A stretch of DNA of 12,404 nt from Pseudomonadota bacterium (GTDB lineage: Bacteria; Pseudomonadota; Alphaproteobacteria; Rhizobiales; Hyphomicrobiaceae): contig JAEZBZ010000216.1 in the NCBI GenBank assembly GCA_023412745.1, positions 1-12,404 of the forward strand, written 5' to 3'. This document shows positions 1 to 5,836 of this stretch, in pieces. How positions within the stretch are numbered: the first letter of the stretch is position 1; each line of letters opens with the position of its first letter. The notes beneath the pieces were generated by a model, which saw only the letters and a list, made by a program, of their open reading frames with translations, was not told where the DNA came from and did no database searches. A program made the position numbers and the translations under genes.

Positions 1-466
1 CCGCCAGACTGCGCGGCATGTGGTAGTCCGTCGTGACGACGATGATGCTGCGGAACTTGTGCGCGTCGACCCAGGCGCGCGCTTCGTCGGCATTGCCTAT
101 GGTGTCTTTGGCCTCATAGCCCAGGTCGACACAGCAATCGAAACGGTTGGCGCTGAGCGACGTCATCCGCCGCACCTCTTCGCTGGTGGCCTGTGGATTG
201 ACGCCCGACACCAGCATGCGCTGCCCGCGTCCCTTGGCGAGGAGTTGCGCCGCTTCCTGGATCCGCTGCGGCGTGCCGGTCAGCGCAACGATGGCGTCGG
301 CGTTCTGGCGGGCGGGACCACTGCGCTGGGTTACGTTGTCGGCGAACAACATGAAGCCGCCGCCCAGGATGATGCCGAGTAAAAGAACAACCGCAACGGA
401 CAGCCGCAACATGCGCCGTCCGTTCCTGCTGGGCGTTTTCCCATTATCTGCTGGCGTATGTGTCAC
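1..466 (-). CDS. YdcF/ElyC/SanA-type (DUF218) envelope protein, 3' end cut by window edge
   Basis: I translated this frame directly from the minus strand. After a short basic N-terminus (ending RNGRR) comes one hydrophobic segment (about residues 20-40, LSVAVVLLLGIILGGG), which suggests a membrane anchor with the globular part in the periplasm. The DUF218 fold follows: DAIVALTG near the start, RIQEAAQLL, a LVSGVN strand, then DCCVDLGYEA with KDTIGNADEA, and IIVVTTDYHMPRSL at the window edge. These are the conserved blocks of the YdcF family, which is linked to envelope and peptidoglycan-related functions without a firmly assigned reaction. The start is uncertain: GTG at 466 is used here, GTG at 481 and ATG at 412 are in the same frame, and a stop at 493-491 bounds the frame. 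It lies downstream of ftsX on the same strand, about 170 bp away. The C-terminus is outside the window. Confidence 0.85.
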   Translation of the reverse strand, partial: MTHTPADNGKTPSRNGRRMLRLSVAVVLLLGIILGGGFMLFADNVTQRSGPARQNADAIVALTGTPQRIQEAAQLLAKGRGQRMLVSGVNPQATSEEVRRMTSLSANRFDCCVDLGYEAKDTIGNADEARAWVDAHKFRSIIVVTTDYHMPRSLA

Positions 467-544
467 CAGTCGACGTGCCACCTGCTGTTTTCAGGTTGTG
501 TCCCGATTTTCAGAATCACAACTTGGTTGCCATACCATCCGTTT

Positions 545-566
545 CCGGCGCCGTCACGGCAGCCGG
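545..566. other. GC-rich stem-loop between ftsX and ydcF-like gene
   Basis: CCGGC-GCCG, loop TCA, CGGC-A-GCCGG: nine base pairs with a single bulged A. It sits in the spacer between the ftsX stop and the ydcF-like start. No T-run follows it on either strand, so it is not a canonical intrinsic terminator. It could be a Rho-assisted or mRNA-stabilising structure. Confidence 0.4.
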
Positions 567-631
567 TGGACAAGCAGGGCTAGGAGTATGCCCAGGGAGA
601 AAACGCAGCACGCGGCTTTAGCGCTGCAGCA

Positions 632-649
632 GCGGCAGACTACTGCCGC
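632..649. other. 7-bp inverted repeat across the ftsX stop codon
   Basis: GCGGCAG, spacer ACTA, CTGCCGC: a perfect inverted repeat with the ftsX stop codon (TAG on the minus strand, 642-640) in the loop. No U-tract follows on the minus strand, so it is a hairpin at the end of ftsX rather than a standard terminator. Confidence 0.4.
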
Positions 650-1755
650 GCATGCAGGATGCGATAGACCCCGAAGCGCGAGGTGAGCATGCACAGACCG
701 GCGATGACGGCCACCACGAAGCCCAGCAGGACGTAGCCGGCAATATCGAGCGAGCCCGTGCCGACCAGCCTTCGCATTTCGGCGAGCGTCACGGTTCCTC
801 CGCCAAGCACCTCCATCACCGTTGGCATGATGAAGAACACGGCCATCGCCGAGATGGCGCCGACCAGACCTGCCCGGATGCCGAGCGCCAGGAAGTGACG
901 CTCGAATTCACGCGCAATGAAGCGGTCCGATGCGCCGACGAAATGCAGCACCTCGACGATCTCGCGGTTGGACGCCATTGCGCTGCGGGTCGCGGATACG
1001 ATGATGGCTGTCGTCGCCGAGGCAACGAGGATCAGAATGGCCAACCCGCCAAGCGCGAAGGATCGTGTGACGGTGCGGATCTGCTGCTGCCAATGGCGAT
1101 GGTCGTCGAGCGTAACGCCTTTGAAGTGCGTGTTGAGGTCGGCCCTGATCTGGTTGAGGTCGGCCGGTTGAATGCGATCGAGCTCAAGTGTCACCAGCCG
1201 CGGAATGGGCAGCGATTGCAATGTTTCGGACTGGCCCAGCCATGGCTCCAGCAAAGCGGCGGATTCGGCAGTGCTGAGGGCGCGCGCGGCGCGAACGCCT
1301 GGTTGTCTGGCAAGGAAGGCTGCCACTTCGGCCGCCGCGACATCGGCGTTGGGTTTGTCGACCGTTTCGACCTGAACCGTGACCTCGCTGGCGATATCGC
1401 GCAGCCAGGCCGAGGCGGACTGGTTCATCATGTAGACGGCGCCGGCGGTCAGGCAGGCGAAGAAGCACATGATCGAGACGACGAGCGTCAGGGATTTGCC
1501 GGTGACGGACCCTGACGGAACGATAGGCGTGTTGACAGGCTCCTTCTGAGGCGCTGCGGGCCTGGCTAGAGCTTGCAGATCATGCCGATAGGACGCTGCC
1601 GTGGTCGTTGCCTCCGTATCGTAGTCTGGCGCATAGGTGGGCGGTCCCGTCACCGGGTCCGGCTCGGTGTCGTAGCGGTAGGGGTCGAGATTGGCCGGAC
1701 GCGGCGGTGGCCGCATCATGGACGGCCTGTCATAGGATCCTGACATGGCCTTCAT
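640..1755 (-). CDS. ftsX: Cell division protein FtsX (ABC permease)
   Basis: This is the permease partner of FtsE. The FtsEX complex acts at the septum, where in other bacteria it controls peptidoglycan hydrolases from the inner membrane. The 371-residue product has a cytoplasmic tail of about 85 residues rich in Pro, Tyr and Asp, and a first membrane helix at about 88-110 (SLTLVVSIMCFFACLTAG). A periplasmic domain follows (about 111-230). The last three helices are at about 232-256, 290-315 and 336-360. The block HFVGASDRFIAREFERHFL (271-289) is the conserved FtsX loop. This four-helix plan with the large loop after helix 1 is typical. ATG at 1755 is used; ATG at 1746 (starting MSGSYDRP) is equally possible because neither has a good ribosome site. 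The 5' end overlaps ftsE by 26 bp (17 bp from the second start), indicating translational coupling. The tail is longer than in E. coli. Confidence 0.93.
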   Translation of the reverse strand: MKAMSGSYDRPSMMRPPPRPANLDPYRYDTEPDPVTGPPTYAPDYDTEATTTAASYRHDLQALARPAAPQKEPVNTPIVPSGSVTGKSLTLVVSIMCFFACLTAGAVYMMNQSASAWLRDIASEVTVQVETVDKPNADVAAAEVAAFLARQPGVRAARALSTAESAALLEPWLGQSETLQSLPIPRLVTLELDRIQPADLNQIRADLNTHFKGVTLDDHRHWQQQIRTVTRSFALGGLAILILVASATTAIIVSATRSAMASNREIVEVLHFVGASDRFIAREFERHFLALGIRAGLVGAISAMAVFFIMPTVMEVLGGGTVTLAEMRRLVGTGSLDIAGYVLLGFVVAVIAGLCMLTSRFGVYRILHARQ

Positions 1756-2386
1756 GGAGTTCGATACGCGGCGCCTTGAATTGCCGCATAAGCTGATGAT
1801 CGTGGGGGGCGATAACGACGGACGTGCCGAGGCGATTGAGCTCGATAAACAGGCGCAGCAGACGGCGCGCCATCTGCGGGTCGACGTTACCGGTCGGCTC
1901 GTCGGCCAGCAGCAGCTCCGGCTTGCCGATGACGGCCCGGGCTATGGCGGCGCGCTGTTTTTCACCACCCGACAGGACCGACGGAAATGCATGCATGCGC
2001 TCGCCGAGCCCGACCCATTGCAGCAGATCGGTCACGTCTTCCTTGTATTCCGGGATGCGCTTGCCGACGACGCGCAGCGGCAGCGCCACGTTCTCCCAGG
2101 TCGTGAGGTGGTCAAGCAAGCGGAAGTCCTGGAACACGATACCGATGCGGCGGCGCAGTTGCGCGCGGCGGGCGGGGGTGACGCGGCTAACTTCCTGGTC
2201 GAACAGATGCAACTGGCCGCGGCTCGGCGTCAGCGACAGGAACAGCATGCGCAGCAGCGAGCTTTTACCCGCGCCGGACGGCCCGGTCAGGAAGTGGAAC
2301 GATCCAGGCTTGAGATGAAAGTTCACCTCGCGCAGAACCTCCGGTCCTCGCCCATACCTCAAGCCGACGTTTTGAAATCGGATCAC
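1730..2386 (-). CDS. ftsE: Cell division ATP-binding protein FtsE
   Basis: This ABC ATPase drives FtsX at the division site. The 218 residues match the family length. Walker A is GPSGAGKS (35-42), the Q-loop glutamine is Q86 in IVFQDF, the signature is LSGGEKQR (138-145), Walker B is LLLADEPTG (158-166), the D-loop is NVDP, and the switch histidine is H195. The residue before this histidine is proline (IAPHDH), where most FtsE proteins carry threonine (ATHD); this is an oddity but the histidine itself is kept. The start codon is GTG at 2386, with a GAGG upstream at a longish distance. ftsX follows with overlapping frames, so the two are one operon transcribed leftward from the 2387-2666 intergenic region. 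Confidence 0.95.
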   Translation of the reverse strand: MIRFQNVGLRYGRGPEVLREVNFHLKPGSFHFLTGPSGAGKSSLLRMLFLSLTPSRGQLHLFDQEVSRVTPARRAQLRRRIGIVFQDFRLLDHLTTWENVALPLRVVGKRIPEYKEDVTDLLQWVGLGERMHAFPSVLSGGEKQRAAIARAVIGKPELLLADEPTGNVDPQMARRLLRLFIELNRLGTSVVIAPHDHQLMRQFKAPRIELHEGHVRIL

Positions 2387-2491
2387 TGCCCCGCGACCTC
2401 GAAGCTCCCTCGACTCCCCTTATGCGGGAAGCGGCTTGCCTGATCAATCTCACGATTGTGGCGTCCTCGTGTACTGGGGACAACGTGGCAG

Positions 2492-2552
2492 CCGAAAGCG
2501 TGCGAACCAGCCGCGGCCAAGCTGTGGCATGCGGTCTCGCAGCGGCTTTCGG
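2492..2552. other. Long imperfect stem-loop between ftsE and hpt
   Basis: The 5' arm CCGAAAGC-g-TGCGA-ACC (2492-2508) pairs with GGT-c-TCGCA-gcg-GCTTTCGG (2533-2552). That gives 16 base pairs interrupted by a 1/3-nt internal loop and one bulged C, around a 24-nt apical part that can itself fold (GCC/GGC). It lies in noncoding DNA between the divergent ftsE and hpt genes, upstream of the predicted hpt promoter. No T-run follows on either strand. Its function is unknown; it could be an operator, part of a small RNA, or a transcription insulator. Confidence 0.45.
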
Positions 2553-2583
2553 TACCATCATGCGCAACAAGCGTCGGCCTCGC

Positions 2584-2612
2584 TTGCCTTGCAGTCCCCA
2601 ATCGGCTGATAA
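2584..2612 (+). promoter_or_regulatory. Predicted sigma-70 type promoter of hpt
   Basis: A -35 like TTGCCT (2584-2589) and a -10 like TGATAA (2607-2612) are separated by 17 bp. The site is about 55 bp upstream of the hpt start. The match to consensus is moderate. Confidence 0.35.
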
Positions 2613-2626
2613 GTGGAGCCATAACT

Positions 2627-2654
2627 TTTGCGAAACCGGCTTTGCGAAGCCGGA
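2627..2654 (+). repeat. Tandem 14-bp repeat forming a hairpin just before hpt
   Basis: TTTGCGAAACCGGC is followed at once by TTTGCGAAGCCGGA, identical at 12 of 14 positions. Across the junction the two copies form a perfect 7-bp stem, CCGGCTT (2636-2642), loop TGCG, AAGCCGG (2647-2653). It ends 13 nt before the hpt start codon, so in the mRNA it lies beside the ribosome-binding site. Confidence 0.55.
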
Positions 2655-2666
2655 CACGGTGGATGG

Positions 2667-3218
2667 ATGAGCGAAGTCAGTGAAGTGGATGGGCGGATCG
2701 AGGTTGTTTTTCCGCCGGAGGAAATTGCGCAGCGGATCGACCAGATCGCGGCCGAGATCGCGGCTAGGAAGATGGACCGGTTGCTGGTGGTCGCAATCCT
2801 CACCGGGAGTTTCGTGTTCGCGGCCGACCTCATTCGCGCGCTGCATCGCAACGGGCTGAGCCCGGAGGTCGATTTCATTTCACTGTCGAGCTACCGCAAG
2901 AGCACCAAGTCGTCCGGCGTGGTGGACATCCTGCGCGATATCGAAATCGATTTGGATGGCCGTAACGTGCTGCTGGTCGACGACATTCTGGAGTCCGGGC
3001 GGACTTTGGCATTCGCGAAGGATCTCGTCAGCGCGCGCGGTGCCAGCACGGTGACCACCTGCGTGCTGCTCGACAAGCCGGTCGAGCGCGCGGTGCAGGT
3101 GAAAGCTGATTTCGCCGCATTTGAATGCCCCAATGTGTTCGTGGTCGGCTACGGCATGGACATCGCGCATCGCTATCGTGAGCTGCCGTTCGTCGGACAG
3201 ATCGTCCGGACCGAATAA
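2667..3218 (+). CDS. hpt: Hypoxanthine phosphoribosyltransferase
   Basis: It converts hypoxanthine or guanine plus PRPP to IMP or GMP in purine salvage, in the cytoplasm. In the 183-residue product the type I PRPP-binding motif is VLLVDDILESGRT (101-113). LTGS (45-48) is the pyrophosphate loop, SLSSYRKSTKSSG (72-84) is the flexible active-site loop, and LLDKP (134-138) with FVVGYGMD (158-165) are the base-binding elements, all in the order of bacterial HPRT. The chosen ATG gives MSEVSEVDG; an upstream in-frame TTG at 2628 lies inside the tandem repeat and is unlikely. A GGTGG lies just upstream as a modest ribosome site. The response-regulator gene starts 38 bp after the stop on the same strand, so the two are probably co-transcribed. 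ftsE is divergent. Confidence 0.93.
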   Translation: MSEVSEVDGRIEVVFPPEEIAQRIDQIAAEIAARKMDRLLVVAILTGSFVFAADLIRALHRNGLSPEVDFISLSSYRKSTKSSGVVDILRDIEIDLDGRNVLLVDDILESGRTLAFAKDLVSARGASTVTTCVLLDKPVERAVQVKADFAAFECPNVFVVGYGMDIAHRYRELPFVGQIVRTE

Positions 3219-3256
3219 TCGGAGACGTTGCCGCTGCGGCGGACAAAGGAGTGACC

Positions 3257-3619
3257 ATGGCGCGCATTCTCCTGGCTGACGACGATCCAACGGCACTTGA
3301 TCTCGTCAGTCGCGCATTGTCCGCTGAGGGGCACAAGATCGTCCGCTGTGCCGATGGCCATGAGGCGCTGCAGCATCTGGTTGCTGCACCGGACGACTTC
3401 GACCTGCTGGTCAGCGACGTCGAGATGCCCGGGCTGGATGGTGTGGAGCTCGCCAAGCAGGCCGCGGCGGTGAAACCGGGGCTGCGCATCCTGTTGATGT
3501 CAGGATTTGCCGGGGGCACCGATCATTTTGCCTCGCTGAATATCCCGAAGGTCGGATTCGTCAGCAAGCCGTTGACGCTGGAGCAGATCCGCGGCGCGGT
3601 GCGGTCCGCGTTGGCGTAG
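3257..3619 (+). CDS. Single-domain response regulator, CpdR-like
   Basis: The 120-residue protein is a lone receiver domain with no output domain. The acidic pocket is D8-D10 (LLADDD), the phosphoacceptor is D54 (LVSDVEMPGLDG), the conserved Ser/Thr is S82 (LLMSGFAG) and the lysine is K104 (FVSKPL). The N-terminus, the MPxxDGxELAK helix and the SGFAG turn resemble CpdR, the adaptor that in Caulobacter controls ClpXP proteolysis when unphosphorylated. The resemblance is not close enough to name the gene; it could be a paralogue with another partner. ATG at 3257 is chosen because AAAGGAG (3245-3251) sits 5 nt before it; the GTG at 3251 overlaps that site. No histidine kinase is nearby. It ends 3 bp from the convergent exporter gene. 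Confidence 0.85.
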   Translation: MARILLADDDPTALDLVSRALSAEGHKIVRCADGHEALQHLVAAPDDFDLLVSDVEMPGLDGVELAKQAAAVKPGLRILLMSGFAGGTDHFASLNIPKVGFVSKPLTLEQIRGAVRSALA

Positions 3620-3622
3620 CTG

Positions 3623-4534
3623 TCAGGACGGCGTGGCGCGCGCTGCGCGCAGGCGGATGCGTTCGCGGTGCAGGGTGTAGAGGCCCGCGCCGATGAGGAC
3701 GGCAATTCCGACGAACGTAATGCCATCCGGCATTTCGCCGAACACCAGATAGCCGCCGATGATCGCGAACAGCAGGATCGTGTAGCGGAACGGCGCGACG
3801 ACCGCGATCTCGCCGGTGCGCAGGGCGATGATGATCTGGTAGTTGCCAATAAACACGCAGACGCCCGAGATCAGCATCAGCACCATCAGTTCGTTGGACG
3901 GCATCACCCAGGTTTCAAACGGCATCATCGCCAGGCCACCGATGGCAACCGCGCCTGCCGTGAAGAGCGACAGCAGCAGCACCGGAAACCGCACGCCCAT
4001 GTGACGCGTGATGAGGTCGCGGGCGGTTACCGACAGGACCGAGCCGATCACGAACAGCGCCGCCCAGTCGAACGCGCTGCTGCCGGGCCGGATGATAATG
4101 ACTACGCCCATCATGCCGACAAGCAGCGCCGCCCAACGCCGCCAGCCGACGGCCTCGCCGAGAAATAGCGCCGCGCCAGCCGTCAATGCGAGCGGCGTGA
4201 ATTGAGCGATGGCGCTGACTTCCGCGAATGGCATGCGCACGACAGCCAAGAAAAAGAACAGGTTGGCGCCGATGTCACCCAGGCATCGCAACACCATAAG
4301 CGGCGAAACGGCTTTCCAGGCGCTTTTCAGGGCGCCGGTGAAGGCCGCGACGGCTGTGATGAGAACCGCGGCTGAGAAGCCGCGCAGGAACAGCAACTCG
4401 CCGATCGGCAAGTCTCGGCCCGCATGTTTGACGATCAGATCCGCAACCACAAACGCGGCCATGGAGATGACCATCGCCAGGATGCCGCGCAGATTATCGC
4501 TTCCGGTCGGCGCCGGATTAGGTAGCAACGGCAT
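3623..4534 (-). CDS. EamA-family (DMT superfamily) transporter
   Basis: The 303-residue membrane protein has about ten hydrophobic helices in two homologous halves, the usual plan of drug/metabolite transporters. The first EamA repeat spans about residues 15-150, with RGFSAAVLITAVAAF, FFFLAVVRMPFAEVSAIAQFTP and FLGEAVGWRRWAALLVGMMGV. The second spans about 160-290, with NYQIIIALRTGEIAVVAPFRYTILLFAIIGGYLVFGE. The E in the LGE and FGE positions ending helices 4 and 9 is the family hallmark. It probably exports or exchanges a small metabolite across the inner membrane; the substrate cannot be read from sequence. The start is ATG at 4534, where a GGAGG lies 15 nt upstream, farther than ideal. The gene follows metA on the same strand after 133 bp, so partial read-through is possible. 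Its stop is 3 bp from the convergent regulator gene. Confidence 0.9.
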   Translation of the reverse strand: MPLLPNPAPTGSDNLRGILAMVISMAAFVVADLIVKHAGRDLPIGELLFLRGFSAAVLITAVAAFTGALKSAWKAVSPLMVLRCLGDIGANLFFFLAVVRMPFAEVSAIAQFTPLALTAGAALFLGEAVGWRRWAALLVGMMGVVIIIRPGSSAFDWAALFVIGSVLSVTARDLITRHMGVRFPVLLLSLFTAGAVAIGGLAMMPFETWVMPSNELMVLMLISGVCVFIGNYQIIIALRTGEIAVVAPFRYTILLFAIIGGYLVFGEMPDGITFVGIAVLIGAGLYTLHRERIRLRAARATPS

Positions 4535-4667
4535 GGGAGCGGGATCAGCCTCCGGAGACGAATGCGACCTGTCTCGAATGCCGGCCGCTTGTCCGTGACT
4601 ATCACACGCCGCGGCGGCGCGAGAAAGACGGCGTCCGCGGATTCCAGCCCCGCAGATTTTGGATGGC

Positions 4668-5621
4668 TCATTCCGCCGCTGTCAGCGTTTGCTCCCCTTG
4701 CCTGGTCGTACCGATCGCCGTGATGTCGAACGGCACGGTCTGGTAGATCTGATTGATCCAATTGCCGAACATCAGATGCGCGTGGCTGCGCCAACGGTTC
4801 ATCGGCGGACGTGTAGGATCGTTGTCAGGGAAATAATTGTGCGGCACCTTGATCGGCTTGCGCGCCGCGATGTCGCGGAAATACTCCTCCGCCAGCGAGC
4901 CGGTGTCGTACTCGATGTGATTGAACATGTGCAGGGAGCGGTGGGCCGTATCGTTGAGAAGGCACAGTCCGGCCTCATCCGAATCCGCCAGGATGGTCAT
5001 GCCGCTGCCATGCGGGATGTCCTCGCGGCGGACCTCGGTCCAGCGTGAGACCGGAATCAGGAAATCATCGGAAAAGCCACGCAGATAGGGCGAGGCCAGC
5101 TCCAGGATGCGGTGCCGGTAGATCCCGAACATCTTTTCGCTGAGCTCGTATTTCGGTATGCCGTGGAAATGATAGACGGCAGCCTGCGCACCCCAGCAGA
5201 TGTTAAATGTGCCGTGGACGTTGGTCTGGCTCCAATCAAAAATGCGGCGCAGTTCATCCCAATACGACACCTGTTCGAAGGGCATGGTTTCCACCGGCGC
5301 GCCGGTGACGATCAGGCCGTCGAACTTCTCGGAGCGGACGTCCTCCCAATCGCGATAGAACGAAATGATGTGATCGTTCGGCGTGTTGCGCGAAACATGG
5401 TTGGTCATCTTGATCAGCGTCAGCTCCACCTGCAGCGGGGAGGCACCGAGCAGCCGCGCGAATTGCGTTTCGGTCTTGACCTTGTTGGGCATCAGGTTGA
5501 GCAGGCCGATGCGCAGCGGCCGGATGTCCTGCCGGATGGCATCCGTTTCCTGCAGCACCATCACCCCTTCCTCATCAAGGATGGAACGGGCGGGAAGATT
5601 GTCGGGAATTTTGATCGGCAT
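4668..5621 (-). CDS. metA: Homoserine O-acyltransferase MetA (likely acetyl-CoA-dependent)
   Basis: It acylates homoserine at the first committed step of methionine synthesis. The 317-residue product aligns without gaps to E. coli MetA up to the active site: nucleophile C142 in FNICWGAQAA, H235 and E237 in NHIEYD. It begins MPIKIPDNLPARSIL and keeps IRPLRIGLLNLMP and DGLIVTGAP. Residue 111 is glutamate (TGAPVE), where E. coli has glycine; in this family Glu111 goes with acetyl-CoA use and Gly111 with succinyl-CoA use, so the product is probably O-acetylhomoserine. The name homoserine O-succinyltransferase may therefore be wrong here. ATG at 5621 is chosen by alignment; the longer frame to 5750 runs through the structured leader. 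The ribosome site is weak (AGG, 13 nt upstream), fitting control at translation. No other methionine gene is adjacent. Confidence 0.94.
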   Translation of the reverse strand: MPIKIPDNLPARSILDEEGVMVLQETDAIRQDIRPLRIGLLNLMPNKVKTETQFARLLGASPLQVELTLIKMTNHVSRNTPNDHIISFYRDWEDVRSEKFDGLIVTGAPVETMPFEQVSYWDELRRIFDWSQTNVHGTFNICWGAQAAVYHFHGIPKYELSEKMFGIYRHRILELASPYLRGFSDDFLIPVSRWTEVRREDIPHGSGMTILADSDEAGLCLLNDTAHRSLHMFNHIEYDTGSLAEEYFRDIAARKPIKVPHNYFPDNDPTRPPMNRWRSHAHLMFGNWINQIYQTVPFDITAIGTTRQGEQTLTAAE

Positions 5622-5770
5622 CGTTTCTGTCTGACCTACGGGTAGCGAGCGGGACCGACAGTGGCTTAAACCCGTGTGATTGCCGGTTTGGCCACATCCT
5701 CCCTGGCGGGAGCGCCACCTTGCTCGGGTAAGCAGGTTGGCGTCGGGCATTGCCCAACTCTTGATGTGCC
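5622..5770 (-). promoter_or_regulatory. metA structured leader: candidate SAM-I-like riboswitch
   Basis: Read on the minus strand, the leader folds into a four-way junction. P1 is CACAUC (5768-5763) with GAUGUG (5698-5693). P2 is UUGGGC, loop AAU, GCCCGA (5757-5743). P3 is CGCC-a-ACC-UGCU, loop UACCCG, AGCA-a-GGU-GGCG (5742-5713). P4 is CUCCC, loop GCCA, GGGAG (5712-5699). That makes 28 pairs, only one of them G-U. The P1/P2 joiner is AAGAG. AUC-AAGAG, the bulged CAACC facing GGUG in P3, and GAU closing P1 are the nucleotides that contact S-adenosylmethionine in SAM-I. The usual SAM-I P2 kink-turn and pseudoknot are absent. Downstream, GUGGC-c-AAACC (5695-5685) pairs with GGUUU-aa-GCCAC (5672-5661) and shares GUG with P1. 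CUGUC/GACAG (5661-5627) encloses the weak ribosome site. The fold is seen; the ligand is inferred. Confidence 0.6.
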
Positions 5771-5774
5771 GATG

Positions 5775-5803
5775 AATTTAGAGGGGCCGAGGCAAGTTTA
5801 CAA
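5775..5803 (-). promoter_or_regulatory. Predicted promoter of metA
   Basis: On the minus strand a -35 like TTGTAA (5803-5798) is followed by a 17-bp spacer and a -10 like TAAATT (5780-5775). The expected transcription start is near 5769, exactly at the first base pair of the leader's P1 helix, which supports both predictions. It lies downstream of the moaA stop, so metA can be transcribed independently of moaA. Confidence 0.5.
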
Positions 5804-5836
5804 GCGGATGTATGATAAGCTTATTTTCCAACAGCT

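Noticed and set aside
20..686. Plus-strand open frames at the left edge
   Set aside because: The minus strand here encodes a clear YdcF-family protein; the plus frames show no domain.
652..1515. Plus-strand open frame of 287 codons opposite ftsX
   Set aside because: Low-complexity His/Gly/Asp/Arg composition and complete overlap with well-supported ftsX.
3636..3650. GCGCGC inverted repeat at the 3' end of the EamA gene as a bidirectional terminator
   Set aside because: The arms are self-complementary alternating GC, the loop is 3 nt and there is no T-run; it is likely a by-product of Arg/Ala codons.
4606..4634. ACGCCG/CGGCGT stem between metA and the EamA gene as a metA terminator
   Set aside because: Only six pairs around a 17-nt loop and no U-tract on the minus strand.
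5622..5770. Cobalamin riboswitch, suggested by GCCACTGT and a TCAGAC stretch in the metA leader
   Set aside because: The other conserved blocks of the cobalamin aptamer are missing and the leader is too short.
5693..5770. A tRNA or tRNA-like cloverleaf, because the leader has four stems in about 76 nt
   Set aside because: There is no TTC-type T-loop, no seven-base anticodon loop and the third arm has eleven pairs; the junction matches SAM-I better.
5622..5830. SAM-II riboswitch, the usual type for alphaproteobacterial metA
   Set aside because: The SAM-II core (GAUUU-type loop strand and closely spaced UUAAA and GCUAAA pseudoknot elements) was not found on the minus strand; the observed fold is a four-way junction instead.
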